Source: Branchipolynoe longqiensis
Taxonomy: Eukaryota > Annelida > Polychaeta > Phyllodocida > Polynoidae
Direction: 5' to 3'
NCBI GenBank assembly: GCA_030323885.1
Contig: CM059192.1
Span: 63,357,593-63,421,592, forward strand
DNA length: 64,000 nt
Part shown: in pieces, positions 20,950-32,575 of the stretch
How the letters are laid out: each line of letters opens with the position of its first letter
How positions within the stretch are numbered: position 1 is the first letter of the stretch
Program-made: the position numbers and the translations under genes
The notes under the pieces: model-generated
Database searches by the model: none
What the model saw: the letters and a program-made list of their open reading frames with translations, nothing else
Told to the model about the DNA's origin: nothing

Positions 20950-22272
20950 AGGTTTCATGACTAATATCTTCAGCAAAGAAGTTCAAATTCAAACCGATCA
21001 CAAACTGTTAGTGGCCGTCATGCAGAAGCCAATACATAAGCTGTCAGTGCGTATGCAAAGAATGCGAATGCGATTGCAAAATTACAACATACAGCTATGC
21101 CATGTTAAGGGGTCCTTAATGTTCTTTGCAGACACCCTGTCCAGAGCACACAGTGCTAAATTAGGTCACACTGACCTATTTGATGACACACTCAGCGTCG
21201 CTGCAGTGGACATGCAATCGTCCAGTCTGTTAAGTAAAATCGTCAAAGAGTATGAAGAAAATATATCCATGTCCATGTTAAAAACCCATATCGAAAATGG
21301 GTGGGACAATACACGCGCACAAACACCGCCATGTCTACGACAGTACATTCCATACAAAGACAAACACACAGTAGAAAACAACTTGGTAATGAAGGCCAAT
21401 CATGTCATATTACCTCCAAAGCTCTGTGGTGAAATGATTGAAGCGTTGCACGAGAAGCACATAGGTATCACTAAGTCCAAGTAGCTAGCACATGACTGCA
21501 TGTTCTGGCCCAACATCAATAAACAAATCGAGGGAAAAAGTCAGTCGTTGTGACACATGCCAAAATAATCAGAAAAGTTTACATAGCGAACTGCTTATAA
21601 GTCACCCAATAACATCTCAACCTTACGAAAAGATAGGTGCAGATCTATTCTAAATAAATCACGAGAACTACATAATAATGGTAGATTACTATTCTAAATG
21701 CCCGGAAGTCACTTTGTTGAAGGATACGTCATCCGCCACGGTGTTCGAAGCCATGCAAGGCATGGTATCCCAAGCCAGGTAATTTGGGACAACGTTCCGC
21801 AGTTTAAGAGCCATGAATATAAAGAATTTGCACAACATTATGGGTTCATAGCCACATATTCGAGTCCCCAGTATCCCTGCAGTAATGGCCAAATTGAAAG
21901 ATTTGTCCAAACAATTAAAAAAACATGCTAAACAAATGCTTAGACACAAAAACAAATTTTCAGCTGGCATTGCTCAACTATAGGAATACTCCCTTGCCCA
22001 TGCTTAATGCATCTCCAGCTCAGTTGCTCATGAGCAGGAGGCTAAGAGGAAGACTGTCTATGTCAGAAGATAATTTGATACCCAAAGCACAAAATCCAAA
22101 GAAATCACAAATGACGAAACGTCAACAGAGTCAACAAAGTTTTCACGACAAAAAGTTAGGCAAAGCACAAAAGCCATTGAGAACTGGTGATAATGTCAAA
22201 TACAAAAACCATGCAGGGAAATGGAAAATAGGGGCTGCTGTCAGTCAACCCAGCTGCAGCTGGTGTTCATAA
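20950..22272 (+). pseudogene. Ty3-type pol remnant, RNase H and integrase
   Basis: Starts in RNase H (QIQTDHKLLVAVMQKPIHKL) and matches the 8892 frame through FADTLSRAH and the zinc-binding region. A stop at 21482 (TAG) and a shift near 21530 break it. Integrase core fragments follow: an equivalent of VSDNGPQFK reads IWDNVPQFKS near 21780, and SNGQIERFVQTIKK near 21880 carries the Glu. A last frame (21925-22272) gives the basic C-terminus. The element lacks RT and recognisable LTRs. Confidence 0.85.
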
Positions 22273-23876
22273 TGTGTGCAAAGAGGCTGGGTGTGCTTGC
22301 CCATGGGTCCTGTGGTAAGAGGTAGTTTCAGACAGTTTCAATAAATATAGATATTAAAAATGTCCTTCTCCTCCACTTGCACCCTGACTGGTGCATAGAG
22401 GGAACATTTCACCAAACATTAACTGTCTCTTATATAGGAACATCTCGTCATAATCTCAGGCACTATGTATTAACATATATTCCACATAGCCTAATATGTC
22501 ACACAGCGAGTGGGGCACCCATTGCTTTTCTATTACATAACCTTGGTCCCCACTCCGTCGCCCGAGCATAATAATGCTCTCTGCCAATATATAATTCCGA
22601 ACCGAAAATCCGTATATTTTTACACTTGGACGATGAATAAAGCATTCAGTATCCAGAAGTCAAAGTGTTCAGACGTCGTACTTTCACTCTGCTCAGTCTG
22701 CACCCCTCTGAGGTCTGCGACTGCCTAATAGGGCTTGTCGGCCGAGATAACGCTAGGTGGCGTTTGTGTTCTATCAGCCCGTACTCTTTGTGTACTATCA
22801 CATATCAGTCCGTATCAGCTCACTCGGAATCATTGTTCTTTTTTTTATGTACACTACGCTAACCCAAATGTCTGATGGGGATGGGAAAGGATGGTTAAGG
22901 GAGGGAAAGGCAAAGTAAGGGAAGTTGGGGACAGTAAGGGAGGGGAGGGGTGAGGGACGGGTTGGTTAGGGGAGGGGATGGAATAGGGAGGGGATGTGTA
23001 AGGGAGGGGAGGGGGAAAGATGGCGTTGTGTAGGGGAGGGGTTGGGTAAGAGAGGGGATGGGTATGGGAGAGGATAGGTAAGGAAGGGGATGGGTCAGGG
23101 AGGGGGTGGGTAATGGGAGTAAGGGAAGGGATGGGAAGGGATGGGGAAGGGAGGGGATGGGGAAGGGATGGGGAAGGGAGGGTTTGTATATGGGAGGGGT
23201 TGGGTAAGGGAGGGATGGGGAAGAGATGGGCTGGGTAAGGGAGGGGGTGGGTAAGGGAGGGTATGGGGAAGGGAGTGGGTGGGTAAGGGAGGGTATGTGG
23301 AAGGGATGGGGAAGGGAGGGTATGGGTAAGGGAGGGGGTAGGTAAGGGAGGGCATGGGGAAGGGAGGGGTGGGTAAGGGAGGGTATGGGGAAGGGAAGGG
23401 ATGGCCTTGATAGTACACAAAGAGTACATACTAATACTAGTGATAGTACATGAGCGCCACCTAGCTGTAAAAATATACGGATTTTCGGTTAAGAATTATA
23501 TATTGGCAGAGAGCATTATTAGTCTTGGGCGACGGAGTGGGGACGATGTTATATAAACTAAAAGTAATAATATCCCACTCCCATTATGACATGATATAAG
23601 CTGTGTGAAATATATGTTCATATATTATGCCTGAGTTAATGAAGAGATGTTCCTATATAAGAGGCAGTACATGATTGTTGAAATGTTTCTCTATGCATCC
23701 ATAAAGAGTGCAATGGGAGAAAAGACCATTTTAACAGAGATCTATTGTAACTGTATAGCTACCTGCCCCCCCCCCCCTTCCTGGACCACTGGGCAGGTCC
23801 ACCAGCCTAATTTGCATATACACACAGGGCACCACCTGCAGCTGGGTTGAGTGACAGCCACCCCTACTGGGGGAGG
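22231..23876. mobile_element. foldback element with about 400-bp arms
   Basis: The left arm (about 22231-22650) and right arm (about 23463-23876) are inverted copies. The outer ends read TAGGGGCTGCTGTCAGTCAA and its inverted match TTGAGTGACAGCCACCCCTA, and the arms share TCCCCACTCCGTCGCCC and CCGAAAATCCGTATATTTTT. The left end lies in the tail of the Ty3 remnant, so it inserted there. No transposase is present. The core is the purine tract at 22861-23405. The arm sequence also occurs at 1-650. Confidence 0.75.
22861..23405. repeat. GGGA/GGGATGG purine-rich tract
   Basis: About 545 bp in which almost every base on the + strand is a purine, built from variable GGGATGGGGAAGGGA-like words. The proline-rich - strand frames are artefacts. 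It could form G-quadruplex or triplex structures. Confidence 0.9.
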
Positions 23877-24571
23877 GTGCCACCCACCCTGACTGTGGAG
23901 GTGCCTGATTGGCTGGCTGTGGACTGCCCAGTCACCTGCATCCCATTGGCCCTCTGACCACACTAGCCTCAAACCAAAATCTTAATTCTAGACTCTGCTT
24001 CAGACCCCCTGGAGAGAGATCACTCTACTCCTGGCTCTTGAGTGAGACACACCTACTCTTGAGCAGGAAGCCCAGACACTTTGTCTGATGCTATCAAAAT
24101 TCATCTATTCCAATTGAGTGTGTACACCGCCATAGGACTCCTGTCCCATGGGCTGTAGGCACTGCTTTCTATACAGGCTAAAGTAGTAATGAGATATTGT
24201 GTGGCTAGAAGGCAAGGGGTGTGGATGATAGGTCACTGGTAGGTGGACAGGAGTTGGTGTTAGTAAAGCACAACTTCTCCACTGTTTATCTGTGTCTTGT
24301 CTTCATTCTTCCTTAGCATTGGTTAATGAGTTGATAGATAAGTGATATGAATGGGAGAGTTTCTGTAGTATTATCTGGTGTCCCAAACGTGGCCGGGCAT
24401 TCAGTAATATTATATAGCGTTATCTCGGCTGGCCGGGAAACCCTCGTGGCCTAATGGTAATGGTAATACCGGCCGTCTTCAATGGACCTTTATTAGAACA
24501 TCCAGAAGAGCAATTTGATTATTCAGTGTGTTATTGTGATCATTACATGTATTAATATTGTGTGATTTCAG
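23877..24571 (+). other. presumed intron upstream of PXYLP1 exon
   Basis: No frame looks coding. It ends in the acceptor TTGTGTGATTTCAG. Earlier exons of the gene, which should encode the cytoplasmic tail and membrane anchor, were not found here. Confidence 0.5.
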
Positions 24572-25791
24572 GCGTGGCACCGACTGGCTACAACCTTGAA
24601 CATGTGCACGTGGTTATCAGACATGGCGACCGTTCCCCGATGTATGCACTGCCCGGATACGAAGCACCCTGGATACCGTGTGACGTGAACGTCTCCCTGA
24701 TGAAGGCAGATCCCATAGTGATGTCCTACCTGACGACGATGAAGACGCGCTGGAGGAACATCCGGCCTGACAGCACTGCATTCCGCTTTGGCTTGTTCCC
24801 GCACAGTCACTACTGTGAGGGCGCACAGATGACTGGACTCGGTGTCGTGCAGCACATAAAAAACGGCCAATTCCTTAACAGCGCTTATATCAATAAGTGG
24901 AAACTGTTGTCTACGGATTACCTGCCCGAACAGCTGCAGGTTGTGTCAACAGAGTACACACGGACGTACCAGAGCGCCATGGCCCTGCTGTTCGGGCTGC
25001 TGCCCGTGTTCGACATGTCGCGAATTGCCGTCACGTTGACGCCGACAGTGACGTTCTGCTCGCACCGACTGACAGGCTTCCCCTGCGACTGTATGATGGC
25101 GTATCGACTGGAAGCCATCATCAAGAAGGAGTACAGTAAGCGAACCAGGAACAGCACCCTGCACGCTGTCATAAAGCGGCGAATAGCACAAGTTCTGAAC
25201 GTGTCTGAGGTAAAGTTGCCGTGGCTGTCGGCCTTGTGGGACGTGTTTAACGGACACATCTGTCACCACCTGCCTCTGCCCTGCGCGCGTTCCAATCCGC
25301 ACTCCTGCATCACCTGGGACCTGATCGGCAAGGTATGGCAGTACTTGGATTATAATGGGCTATCACAGTTGGGGAGCTACGCCTATCAAAGACAGCAAAG
25401 GCTCCTTATGCACCCTCTGTTGCATATTATCCTTAACCGGATGCGTAATGTGACTGCCGGCGTGGAACGGTCACGCTTTGTGCTCTACTCCGGCCATGAT
25501 AAAACTGTGACACCACTTGTGACAGCTCTCGGCATCCACAATGGTCGCTGGCCTAAGTATGCATCGCGTGTTGTCTTCGAGTTGTTTAGCAAAAGCAACG
25601 CTAAGACAGCACAACAGGTTTACTACATACGGGTTGTATTCAACGGGAAGGACAAGACAAAACAGGTGCGTTTTTGTAAAGGTAAGACTATCGACGGCAT
25701 GTGCCCGCTGAGTTACTTCCACAACTTTGTGTTCCGTGAGGATCTTCAATTCTTTGGTAAAACCTCCTACCGGGAGGCTTGCGGAGTATAG
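24572..25791 (+). CDS. PXYLP1: PXYLP1-like phosphatase, terminal catalytic exon
   Basis: Encodes about 407 residues of a histidine acid phosphatase most like 2-phosphoxylose phosphatase 1. In vertebrates that Golgi enzyme removes phosphate from the xylose of the proteoglycan linker and so permits glycosaminoglycan extension. Seen directly: the catalytic RHGDRSP motif (His about residue 20 of the exon), the partner SGHDKT motif (about 310), and PXYLP1-type landmarks GVVQHIKNGQFL, MALLFGLLPVFD and MCPLSYFHNFVFREDLQFFG, ending near REACGV. Cysteines are spaced as in a secretory-pathway enzyme. The exon starts after the acceptor TGATTTCAG at 24571 in phase 1 and ends at TAG 25789-25791. The whole catalytic domain lies in one exon with no disruption. 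The N-terminal anchor must lie upstream. The family is confident; orthology is probable. Confidence 0.92.
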
Positions 25792-26035
25792 CACCTTATG
25801 TAACGGGTGATGTTCCATTTGATTGTATCATAGCGCCTTATGCCACAATCGAGCGTAGTGTCTATTTATGAAGTACTCTTCAAGGAGGCTAATCAGATTT
25901 TATTATTAATATTCAACATTAATTTTGACTGGCAGTGATTTCCATGTTAATGATATTTGACAAGCCTATCATGGGCATGGGCCTTCATGGTTTCTCAAAT
26001 GAGAGTAGCATACTATTAGTATTAGTAAAATAATT

Positions 26036-26041
26036 AATAAA
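26036..26041 (+). promoter_or_regulatory. candidate polyadenylation signal of PXYLP1-like gene
   Basis: AATAAA 245 bases after the stop codon, in an AT-rich stretch before the 24-bp array. Position fits a 3' UTR end, but no cleavage-site evidence is available. Confidence 0.45.
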
Positions 26042-26157
26042 AAGCTCTCCATATGTGACAAGAACCGTTGTCAGTATAACAAATTAATATGTTGACACTA
26101 ATTCTGTTTGTGAATTGCTTTCACTGAATCCATGCATACACTCATGTAATATGAGAC

Positions 26158-27045
26158 CGCACTCTTCCTGATTTGATCAATTGCACTCTTCCTGACTTGA
26201 TCAATTTCACTCTTTCTGACTTAATCAATTGCACCCTTCCTGACTTGATCAATTGCACTCTTCCTGACTTGATCAATTGCACTCTTCCTAACTTGATCAA
26301 TTGCATTCTTCCTGAGTTGATCAATTGCACTCTTCCTGACTTGATCAATTGCACTCTTCCTGACTTGATCAATTACACTCTTCCTGACTTGATCAATTGC
26401 ACTCTTTCTGATTTGATCAATTGCACTCTTCCTGACTTGATCAATTGCACTCTTCCTGACTTGATCAATTGCACTCTTCCTGACTTGATCAATTGCACTC
26501 TTCCTGACTTGATCAATTGCACTCTTCCTGACTTGATCAATTGCACTCTTTCTGACTTGATCAATTGCACTCTTCCTGACTTGATCAATTGCACTCTTTC
26601 TGACTTGATCAATTGCACTCTTTCTGACTTGATCAATTGCACTCTTCCTGACTTGATCAATTGCACTCTTTCTGACTTGATCAATTGCACTCTTTCTGAC
26701 TTGATCAATTGCACTCTTTCTGACTTGATCAATTGCACTCTTTCTGACTTGATCAATTGCACTCTTTCTGACTTGATCAATTGCACTCTTCCTGACTTGC
26801 TCAATTGCACTCTTCCTGACTTGATCAATTGCACTCTTCCTGACTTGCTCAATTGCACTCTTCCTGACTTGCTCAATTGCACTCTTTCTTACTTGATCAA
26901 TTGCACTCTTTCTGACTTGATCAATTGCATCATTTCCTGACTTGATCAATTGCACTCTTCCTGACTTGATCAATTGCACTCTTCCTGACTTGATCAATTG
27001 CACTCTTTCTGACTTGATCAATTGCATTCTTCCTGACTTGATAAG
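26158..27045. repeat. 24-bp tandem array, about 37 copies
   Basis: Unit TTGATCAATTGCACTCTTCCTGAC (shown as TTGATCAATTGC plus ACTCTTCCTGAC), with C/T variation at the TTCC/TTTC position and occasional TTGCTC. The unit length is a multiple of three, so both strands stay open for 170-325 codons with octapeptide repeats. TTGATCAA in each unit is a perfect palindrome. It sits about 120 bases after the PXYLP1 polyadenylation candidate. Confidence 0.95.
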
Positions 27046-28030
27046 CGACATTTCTTTCTTGGAAAGATCTAATTGGGGGCTATCAACGTTGGGTTCAAAG
27101 ACGAGTTCGTTCCAAATAATCAGAATAGTAATGCAAAGAAAATGAGTGAAGTAATTACTCTCAATAGATTCTTCAACTTTCGCCATAACTGCTATCAAAG
27201 ATGAAGATCACCAGTAAGACCCAACACTCATCGCACTTTGGCATTTCCATGCTATATTATCATCTGGTGTTTTCTAGCCAGTTGTGTTTTTATTCTAATC
27301 TGGTGTCCAAAATGAACAGTCAGCACATAGTTAAGTGTATTAGAAATACTAAATATAATAGCGCATTTTAAATCAGTGTGAAATGTTATATTTACCTGTG
27401 ATTGAATTGTTTCATACAGTGCAAGATTAATAATTAACTTACTCTGAACCAATTTCCTATCCCTACATTTAATACTCTGCAGTTAGATCTAGAAAAGTGC
27501 AGATTTAGAGCAAGAATAACAACGTTTAAGCCTACTGTAGCTGGGACCTGTATTTCCTGTGTGCAGCCAATATCGCAATTTGTTGATCAGTCTTCCTTAC
27601 TTTATTCATGTCTTTATTATGTAGGCTGGTTTATAGCAACGACAGCTAATGGGAACGGCTCAACAATGATTGCAATCGAGTTACCGTATCTAGTTCAAGT
27701 AGAAATATTTGTCATCTTGGGCATTTAGGTCTCAATCATTTGCTATATGTAGTCTTAATTGATTGATGATTGTTTAATGCCATGTCGGCAGCAAGGGCCA
27801 TATTTGTGACAAAATGTTAGTGGTATATATTCTGTCAGCCTTGTTAATCACACTCACATGCCTACATTGAAATTGACACGAAACCCCCGAAATGGTCAGA
27901 TCCATGTCAAGTGTTAGCAAAAGCCATCTCTGAGGCAACTTTGAAGTGGTTAAATTGTTGTCAACTGACAACAAAATCTAACATAGCAAAAATGCAGAAG
28001 GCGATACAGCCCACTTATTTTCAAGGACTC
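27046..28030. other. no gene seen; one short dispersed repeat
   Basis: GATTGATGATTGTTTAATGC followed by CATGTCGGCAGCAAGGGCCA near 27759-27802 is related to 1386-1420 and 56935-56990. Otherwise AT-rich unique sequence. Confidence 0.5.
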
Positions 28031-28311
28031 TAATGCTAGGTACACACCTACCGTTTTTCCGCACCCACCTACCATATACGATCTAAAACTGCCCAAAAGT
28101 CGTGAGGTATGCACTCCCCTAGCACACCTACCAATTGCGATTCACGACTAAAAACTCATTTATAGGGCTAAAACGGTAGGTGTGTACCTAGCTTACGATT
28201 GCGATTCACGATGTGAAAAATGAATCGGCCCGTTTTCAGTTTTAAGCGGGTCGGGTCGAGTCGCGAGTTTTAGTGCGTGAATCCTATACGGTAGGTGTGT
28301 ACTTGGCATTA
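28031..28311. mobile_element. MITE family D with 5-bp target duplication
   Basis: 281 bp bounded by TAATGCTAGGTACACACCTA and its near-inverse at the right end (GTAGGTGTGTACTTGGCATTA). It is flanked by exact GACTC duplications at 28026-28030 and 28312-28316. The interior repeats AYTCACGA and AAACGGTAGGTGTGTACCTA-like words in both orientations. Non-coding. Confidence 0.85.
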
Positions 28312-28628
28312 GACTCTGTGTTTGTGCTTTACATTGCTAAAGAGGTCTCACATGTTATTTACTTTAAGGCAGTGTTCACCCAAGGCCTTGGAGTCTGCAC
28401 AGTTTAAGTTGTAGAGAATGTGCCTGAGTGTCAGTGTGCACTGTGCAGTGGCCAGAATTACGACTATTGGTATTGCTAATCGACAGTCCAACACGAACCA
28501 CACTTTGAGGGTCACTTTTTAGTTGATTTTATTCATGTTTGAATTATTCACGTGACTTCATAGCGATGGTAGAGAAGGGCAGTGGAACGTGACCTTTGTA
28601 TGCAATGCTGGACGAACATACATATTCC

Positions 28629-28934
28629 GTTCTCTGTGGTGGAGTGGTTAGAGTGTCTGACTTTTTTCTAGGTCAGACTCCTAATCTGAGGGTCAGCGGT
28701 TCGATTCCCCGTGCCCCCAGCTCTGCCGACTTGGATTTCCACCGCTGTGTATAACTTACAGCGTCATCAAAGGCCGGTTGCTCTCATACCATGTCTATGT
28801 GGTGTGGGAGGTTAAAAATCCCTTGGGTCGGTAAAAGTGTAGGCTTGGGCTTTCTATCGACCAGCAGTGGAATGAGGAAGACCAGTCGTCTATGACTGAA
28901 ATGTCCCCTGCTTAAAACAACTAATGGACTAAAA
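28629..28934 (+). mobile_element. SINE family B, copy 1
   Basis: The tRNA-like head (GTGGAGTGGTTAGAGTGTCT, long variable region, GGTTCGATTCCCCGTGCCCC) looks derived from a class II tRNA (Ser or Leu type). The body continues through CACCGCTGTGTATAACTTAC to the tail AGCAGTGGAATGAGGAAGAC and ends ACTAATGGACTAAAA. It is nearly identical to 45254-45563, which implies recent activity. Confidence 0.85.
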
Positions 28935-28949
28935 GAATTGCAATACACT

Positions 28950-29195
28950 CATATGAGCCTCTAGCACATTTTTGGGGGTGCATTAGTTAATTAAACAGGG
29001 GAAATTTCAATCACAAACAATTGGTCTTCCTCATTCCACTCATCCTTGTCCTATATCCCAGGGCGCATGCTGGGTAACGACAAGAATCAATTTTTAAGTC
29101 TTTGGTTTGACTCAACCAGAGTCGGAACCCATGACCTACTAAAATGGTGCCAGGCTCTCAACTCATTCGGCCATCCAGTCTGATACACCATGTAT
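28950..29195 (-). mobile_element. SINE with family A head and family B tail
   Basis: Read on the - strand: a head like that at 40528 (GGCCGAATGAGTTGAGAGCC... with GGGTTCCGACTCTGG), AAAGACTTAAAAATTGATTC, then the family B tail complement (AGTGGAATGAGGAAGACCAA) and an AATTAACTAATG end. It confirms that the composite arrangement recurs. Confidence 0.65.
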
Positions 29196-29824
29196 GTCCA
29201 ACATTTCACTTCAAGAACAGTAAAATCAAACACACATCTAGAACATGATTTTAGTAAACATAACAAATTCAAACAAGATTGTATTGATCACATTTAAGCA
29301 AACAAGATTAAGTGGTACAAGAAAAAGGTTGAAAAAGGTTTAGGTAAATGCATTGTGTTGATGTGTTAATTTTCACATTTTCACTTTAGCACAAAATCAT
29401 GCAAGCATACTTTTGATATATTTTGTGGGATAGTTTAAATACATATATATAACATTGTTAACACGCAGTGACAACAATAATTATTTGACTTACTACCAAA
29501 AAAAAGAACAAATTAATTATCACCATCGTAACGTGGAAACCAAATATGTAGTACCCAGTTTCAGAGAACAACACTTCTACTTTATTTTCTTTTGAGCAAA
29601 ATAAAAACCATGTATGCTCTGACCAGCAACCGTTAGGAAAAATTGTGCATTTTGAGGCTGCAGGTTAAGACCCTCTACTTGTTGTCCCCGTGTGCATAGG
29701 TTGTGAAATATTAAACATGAGATGTGGATATTACCTTTCTTTTCACGTTCACTCATTGTGCATTCCCTCATTCTACCACAAGTGTGAGACAATGGCTGCC
29801 GTCAGCAAGCAACTGTAATATGTG
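29196..29824. other. no gene seen
   Basis: AT-rich sequence, no element ends or credible frames. Confidence 0.5.
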
Positions 29825-30845
29825 TATCTGTACTGTCACGGGTTGTGTCTGTGTATGCTATCTGTACTGTTACGGGTTGTGTCTGTGTATGTTATCTGTA
29901 CTGTCATGGGTTGTGTCTGTGTATGCTATCTGTACTGTTACGGGTTGTGTCTGTGTATGTTATCTGTACTGCTACGGGTTGTGTCTGTGTATGTTATCTG
30001 TACTGTCATGGGTTGTGTCTGTGTATGCTATCTGTACTGTCATGGGTTGTGTCTGTGTATGTTATCTGTACTGTCATGGGTTGTGTCTGTGTATGTTATC
30101 TGTACTGTTACGGGTTGTGTCTGTGTATGTTATCTGTACTGTCATGGGTTGTGTCTGTGTATGCTATCTGTACTGTTACGGGTTGTGTCTGTGTATGTTA
30201 TCTGTACTGTTCCGGGTTGTGTCTGTGTATGTTATCTGTACTGTCATGGGTTGTGTCTGTGTATGCTATCTGTACTGTCATGGGTTGTGTCTGTGTATGT
30301 TATCTGTACTGTCATGGGGTGTGTCTGTGTATGCTATCTGTACTGTCATGGGTTGTGTTTGTGTATGGTATCTGTACTGTCATGGGTTGTGTATGTGTAT
30401 GTTATCTGTACTGTCATGGGTTGTGTCTGTGTATGCTATCTGTACTGTCATGGGTTGTGTCTGTGTATGCTATCTGTACTGTCATGGGTTGTGTCTGTGT
30501 ATGTTATCTGTACTGTCATGGGTTGTGTCTGTGTATGTTATCTGTACTGTCATGGGTTGTGTCTGTGTATGCTATCTGTACTGTTACGGGTTGTGTCTGT
30601 GTATGTTATCTGTACTGTCATGGGTTGTCTCTGTGTATGTTATCTGTACTGTCATGGGTTGTGTCTGTGTATGCTATCTGTACTGTCATGGGTTGTGTTT
30701 GTGTATGTTATCTGTACTGTCATGGGTTGTGTATGTGTATGTTATCTGTACTGTCATGGGTTGTGTCTGTGTATGCTATTTGTACTGTTATGGGTTGTGT
30801 CTGTGTATGTTATCTGTACTGTCATGGGTTGTGTCTGTGTATGCG
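29825..30845. repeat. 34-bp tandem array, about 30 copies
   Basis: Unit built of CTGTACTGTCATGGGTTGTG plus TCTGTGTATGTTAT. Two alternations run through it: GTTAT versus GCTAT, and TCATGGG versus TTACGGG. The unit is not a multiple of three, so all three + frames are open for about 340-375 codons with the same cysteine/valine-rich motif. These are not genes. Confidence 0.95.
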
Positions 30846-31264
30846 GGCCTTTAATTTATATATAATCTGAACAGGTTGTCGTCAGGGACGGTGGGCTTTG
30901 TTGGTTCATTTTTTTTCTTTGTGGAGTGTTTTTAACAGAATAATCACTCTGCTTGTTTCACATACAAACAAACATATCATGTGTCCAGATTTAAAGTACA
31001 GAATTAAATCATCTGAATAAAGACCTATTGAACGATACTCATTGTTTGGGGTAATTAATTACTTTTTTTTCAATTATGAAAAAAAGATTCTGAAAGAAGT
31101 CCAGGCCCAATTGATTCCCCGATCGCTGGCATGCCAATTTCTAATGCCTGACTGTGCTTTTGGAGCTCTGAATATTTCTCCACCAACTCCATCAGCATTG
31201 AGACCGTCGCCCTCCTTCATCTGCCTCCTCTGTAGGTTCACTGCAGACCTAGTAACTAACACTA
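30846..31264. other. no gene seen
   Basis: A short 89-codon frame at 31042-31311 overlaps the MITE that follows and has no recognisable domain. Confidence 0.4.
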
Positions 31265-31837
31265 ATGGCCCGGTCACATACATGTTAGTGGACATAATTG
31301 AACATAGGTGAACCTAGTGGAGGCTGATGTGGGTCAAACGTGGTGTAAGTATGTTAAACTAAGTTGAAATACATTAAGGTACGGCAGGTTTTGGTACATA
31401 AATATGCTAGAGTACAGATAAATACGTTATGGTATGGATAAATACGTTACGGTATGGATAAATATGTTACAGTACGGAGGCTGGTACGTTCAACTACGTT
31501 AGCCTCCACTATGTTCACCTCCATCCACTAATGGTTCTGTGACCAGGGCTTTGTCCAAGTATGCTAGAGCACATTAGAGTATGCTAGAGTATGCTAGAGT
31601 ACAGTAGAGTATGTTAGTATCATGGATACAAATTCAGCCTCTAACCTGCTAACGTACCGCTCTTTTGAACATGTCCAAAGATTAAATCAGAACTCACAGC
31701 CCACCCACATTATTACCAAGTTAGCATAACGAAGAAGTATGGATGCCGATCCGTTCAACTACGTTCAACTACGTTCAACTACGTTAGCCTCCACTACGTT
31801 CAACTACCTCCACTAACATGCATGTGACCGGGACTTT
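31265..31837. mobile_element. MITE family E
   Basis: About 573 bp with inverted ends: left TGGCCCGGTCACATACATGT and right ACATGCATGTGACCGGGACT, each followed inward by a TTAGTGGA-type word. The interior repeats TACGGTATGGATAAATACGT, AGTATGCTAGAG and GTTCAACTAC words. The GGCCCGGTCAC end resembles the GGCCCTGTCAC end of the MITE at 19547. Confidence 0.75.
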
Positions 31838-32575
31838 AGACCTCTACAATTACCCAACTTATATATGTGCCCCATATATCGGAACATTGGAATTAAACCA
31901 ATGTAACTAACTACCAATATCTACTTATGCGAATCAATCCGTCAAGTGGTTGACATCCCTCAGCACCATCATCAATCAAACAAGTATCAACTCTTCATCA
32001 CCTAACACGTGATCATTAGTGGCCCGGGCAGGGGGGAACGGGCGAGCAGGGCTGGCAATAACATAACTTTATTACCATGACAATCAACTCCAGCGACATA
32101 TCATCGTTACATAATCATTTTGAGCAGGACCATGGGCTAAGTCTGACACAAGCATGAAGTTATGCGAGCAATTAACATAATCATGATCAACATATCTACA
32201 GTGTTTTTATAATGAACTGGCAAGTGAATCAAACAGTCATATCAATCAAACAGTCGTTTCAATTAAACAGTCCAATAATCAATCAATGAACATCTATATA
32301 ATCAACCAGATCACCAGTACTCAAACAGAAAATATAACATAATGACCATAGCACATATCAACATATCATTTTTATATTTTAGGTTATTTCAACAGTTAAG
32401 TAGTTTTTGTTTTTTTGTTGGCTCAGCGTTTTGGTTTTTAGCGAGTCAAGTGGGTAGCGGATGGGTGAGTTTTGAGAAAAGATGTGCAGCTGACGGGTGT
32501 CAGTGGAAGAGTGAGGTGGTGAGGGAGGATGTGATTGGCTGGGGAGGTATGGTTCTCCTGGCAGATTGACATCTT
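31838..32575. other. no gene seen
   Basis: AT-rich unique sequence with a short frame at 32342-32569 that carries no domain I recognise. Confidence 0.5.

Noticed and set aside
22854..23429. 191-codon proline/serine-rich - strand frame
   Set aside because: Translation of the purine-rich tract.
24568..25818. Frames opposite or out of phase with the phosphatase exon
   Set aside because: Shadows of the real exon; no domain.
26173..27198. Long open frames on both strands (255 and 325 codons)
   Set aside because: Pure products of a 24-bp tandem repeat whose length is divisible by three.
28629..28715. A tRNA-Ser or tRNA-Leu gene
   Set aside because: It continues without break into a 300-bp SINE body repeated at 45254.
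29825..30845. CRISPR-like array of 34-bp repeats
   Set aside because: Contiguous repeats with no spacers.
29724..30870. Three overlapping + strand frames of 341-376 codons
   Set aside because: All three phases give the same repeated motif from the 34-bp array, so coding is not supported.
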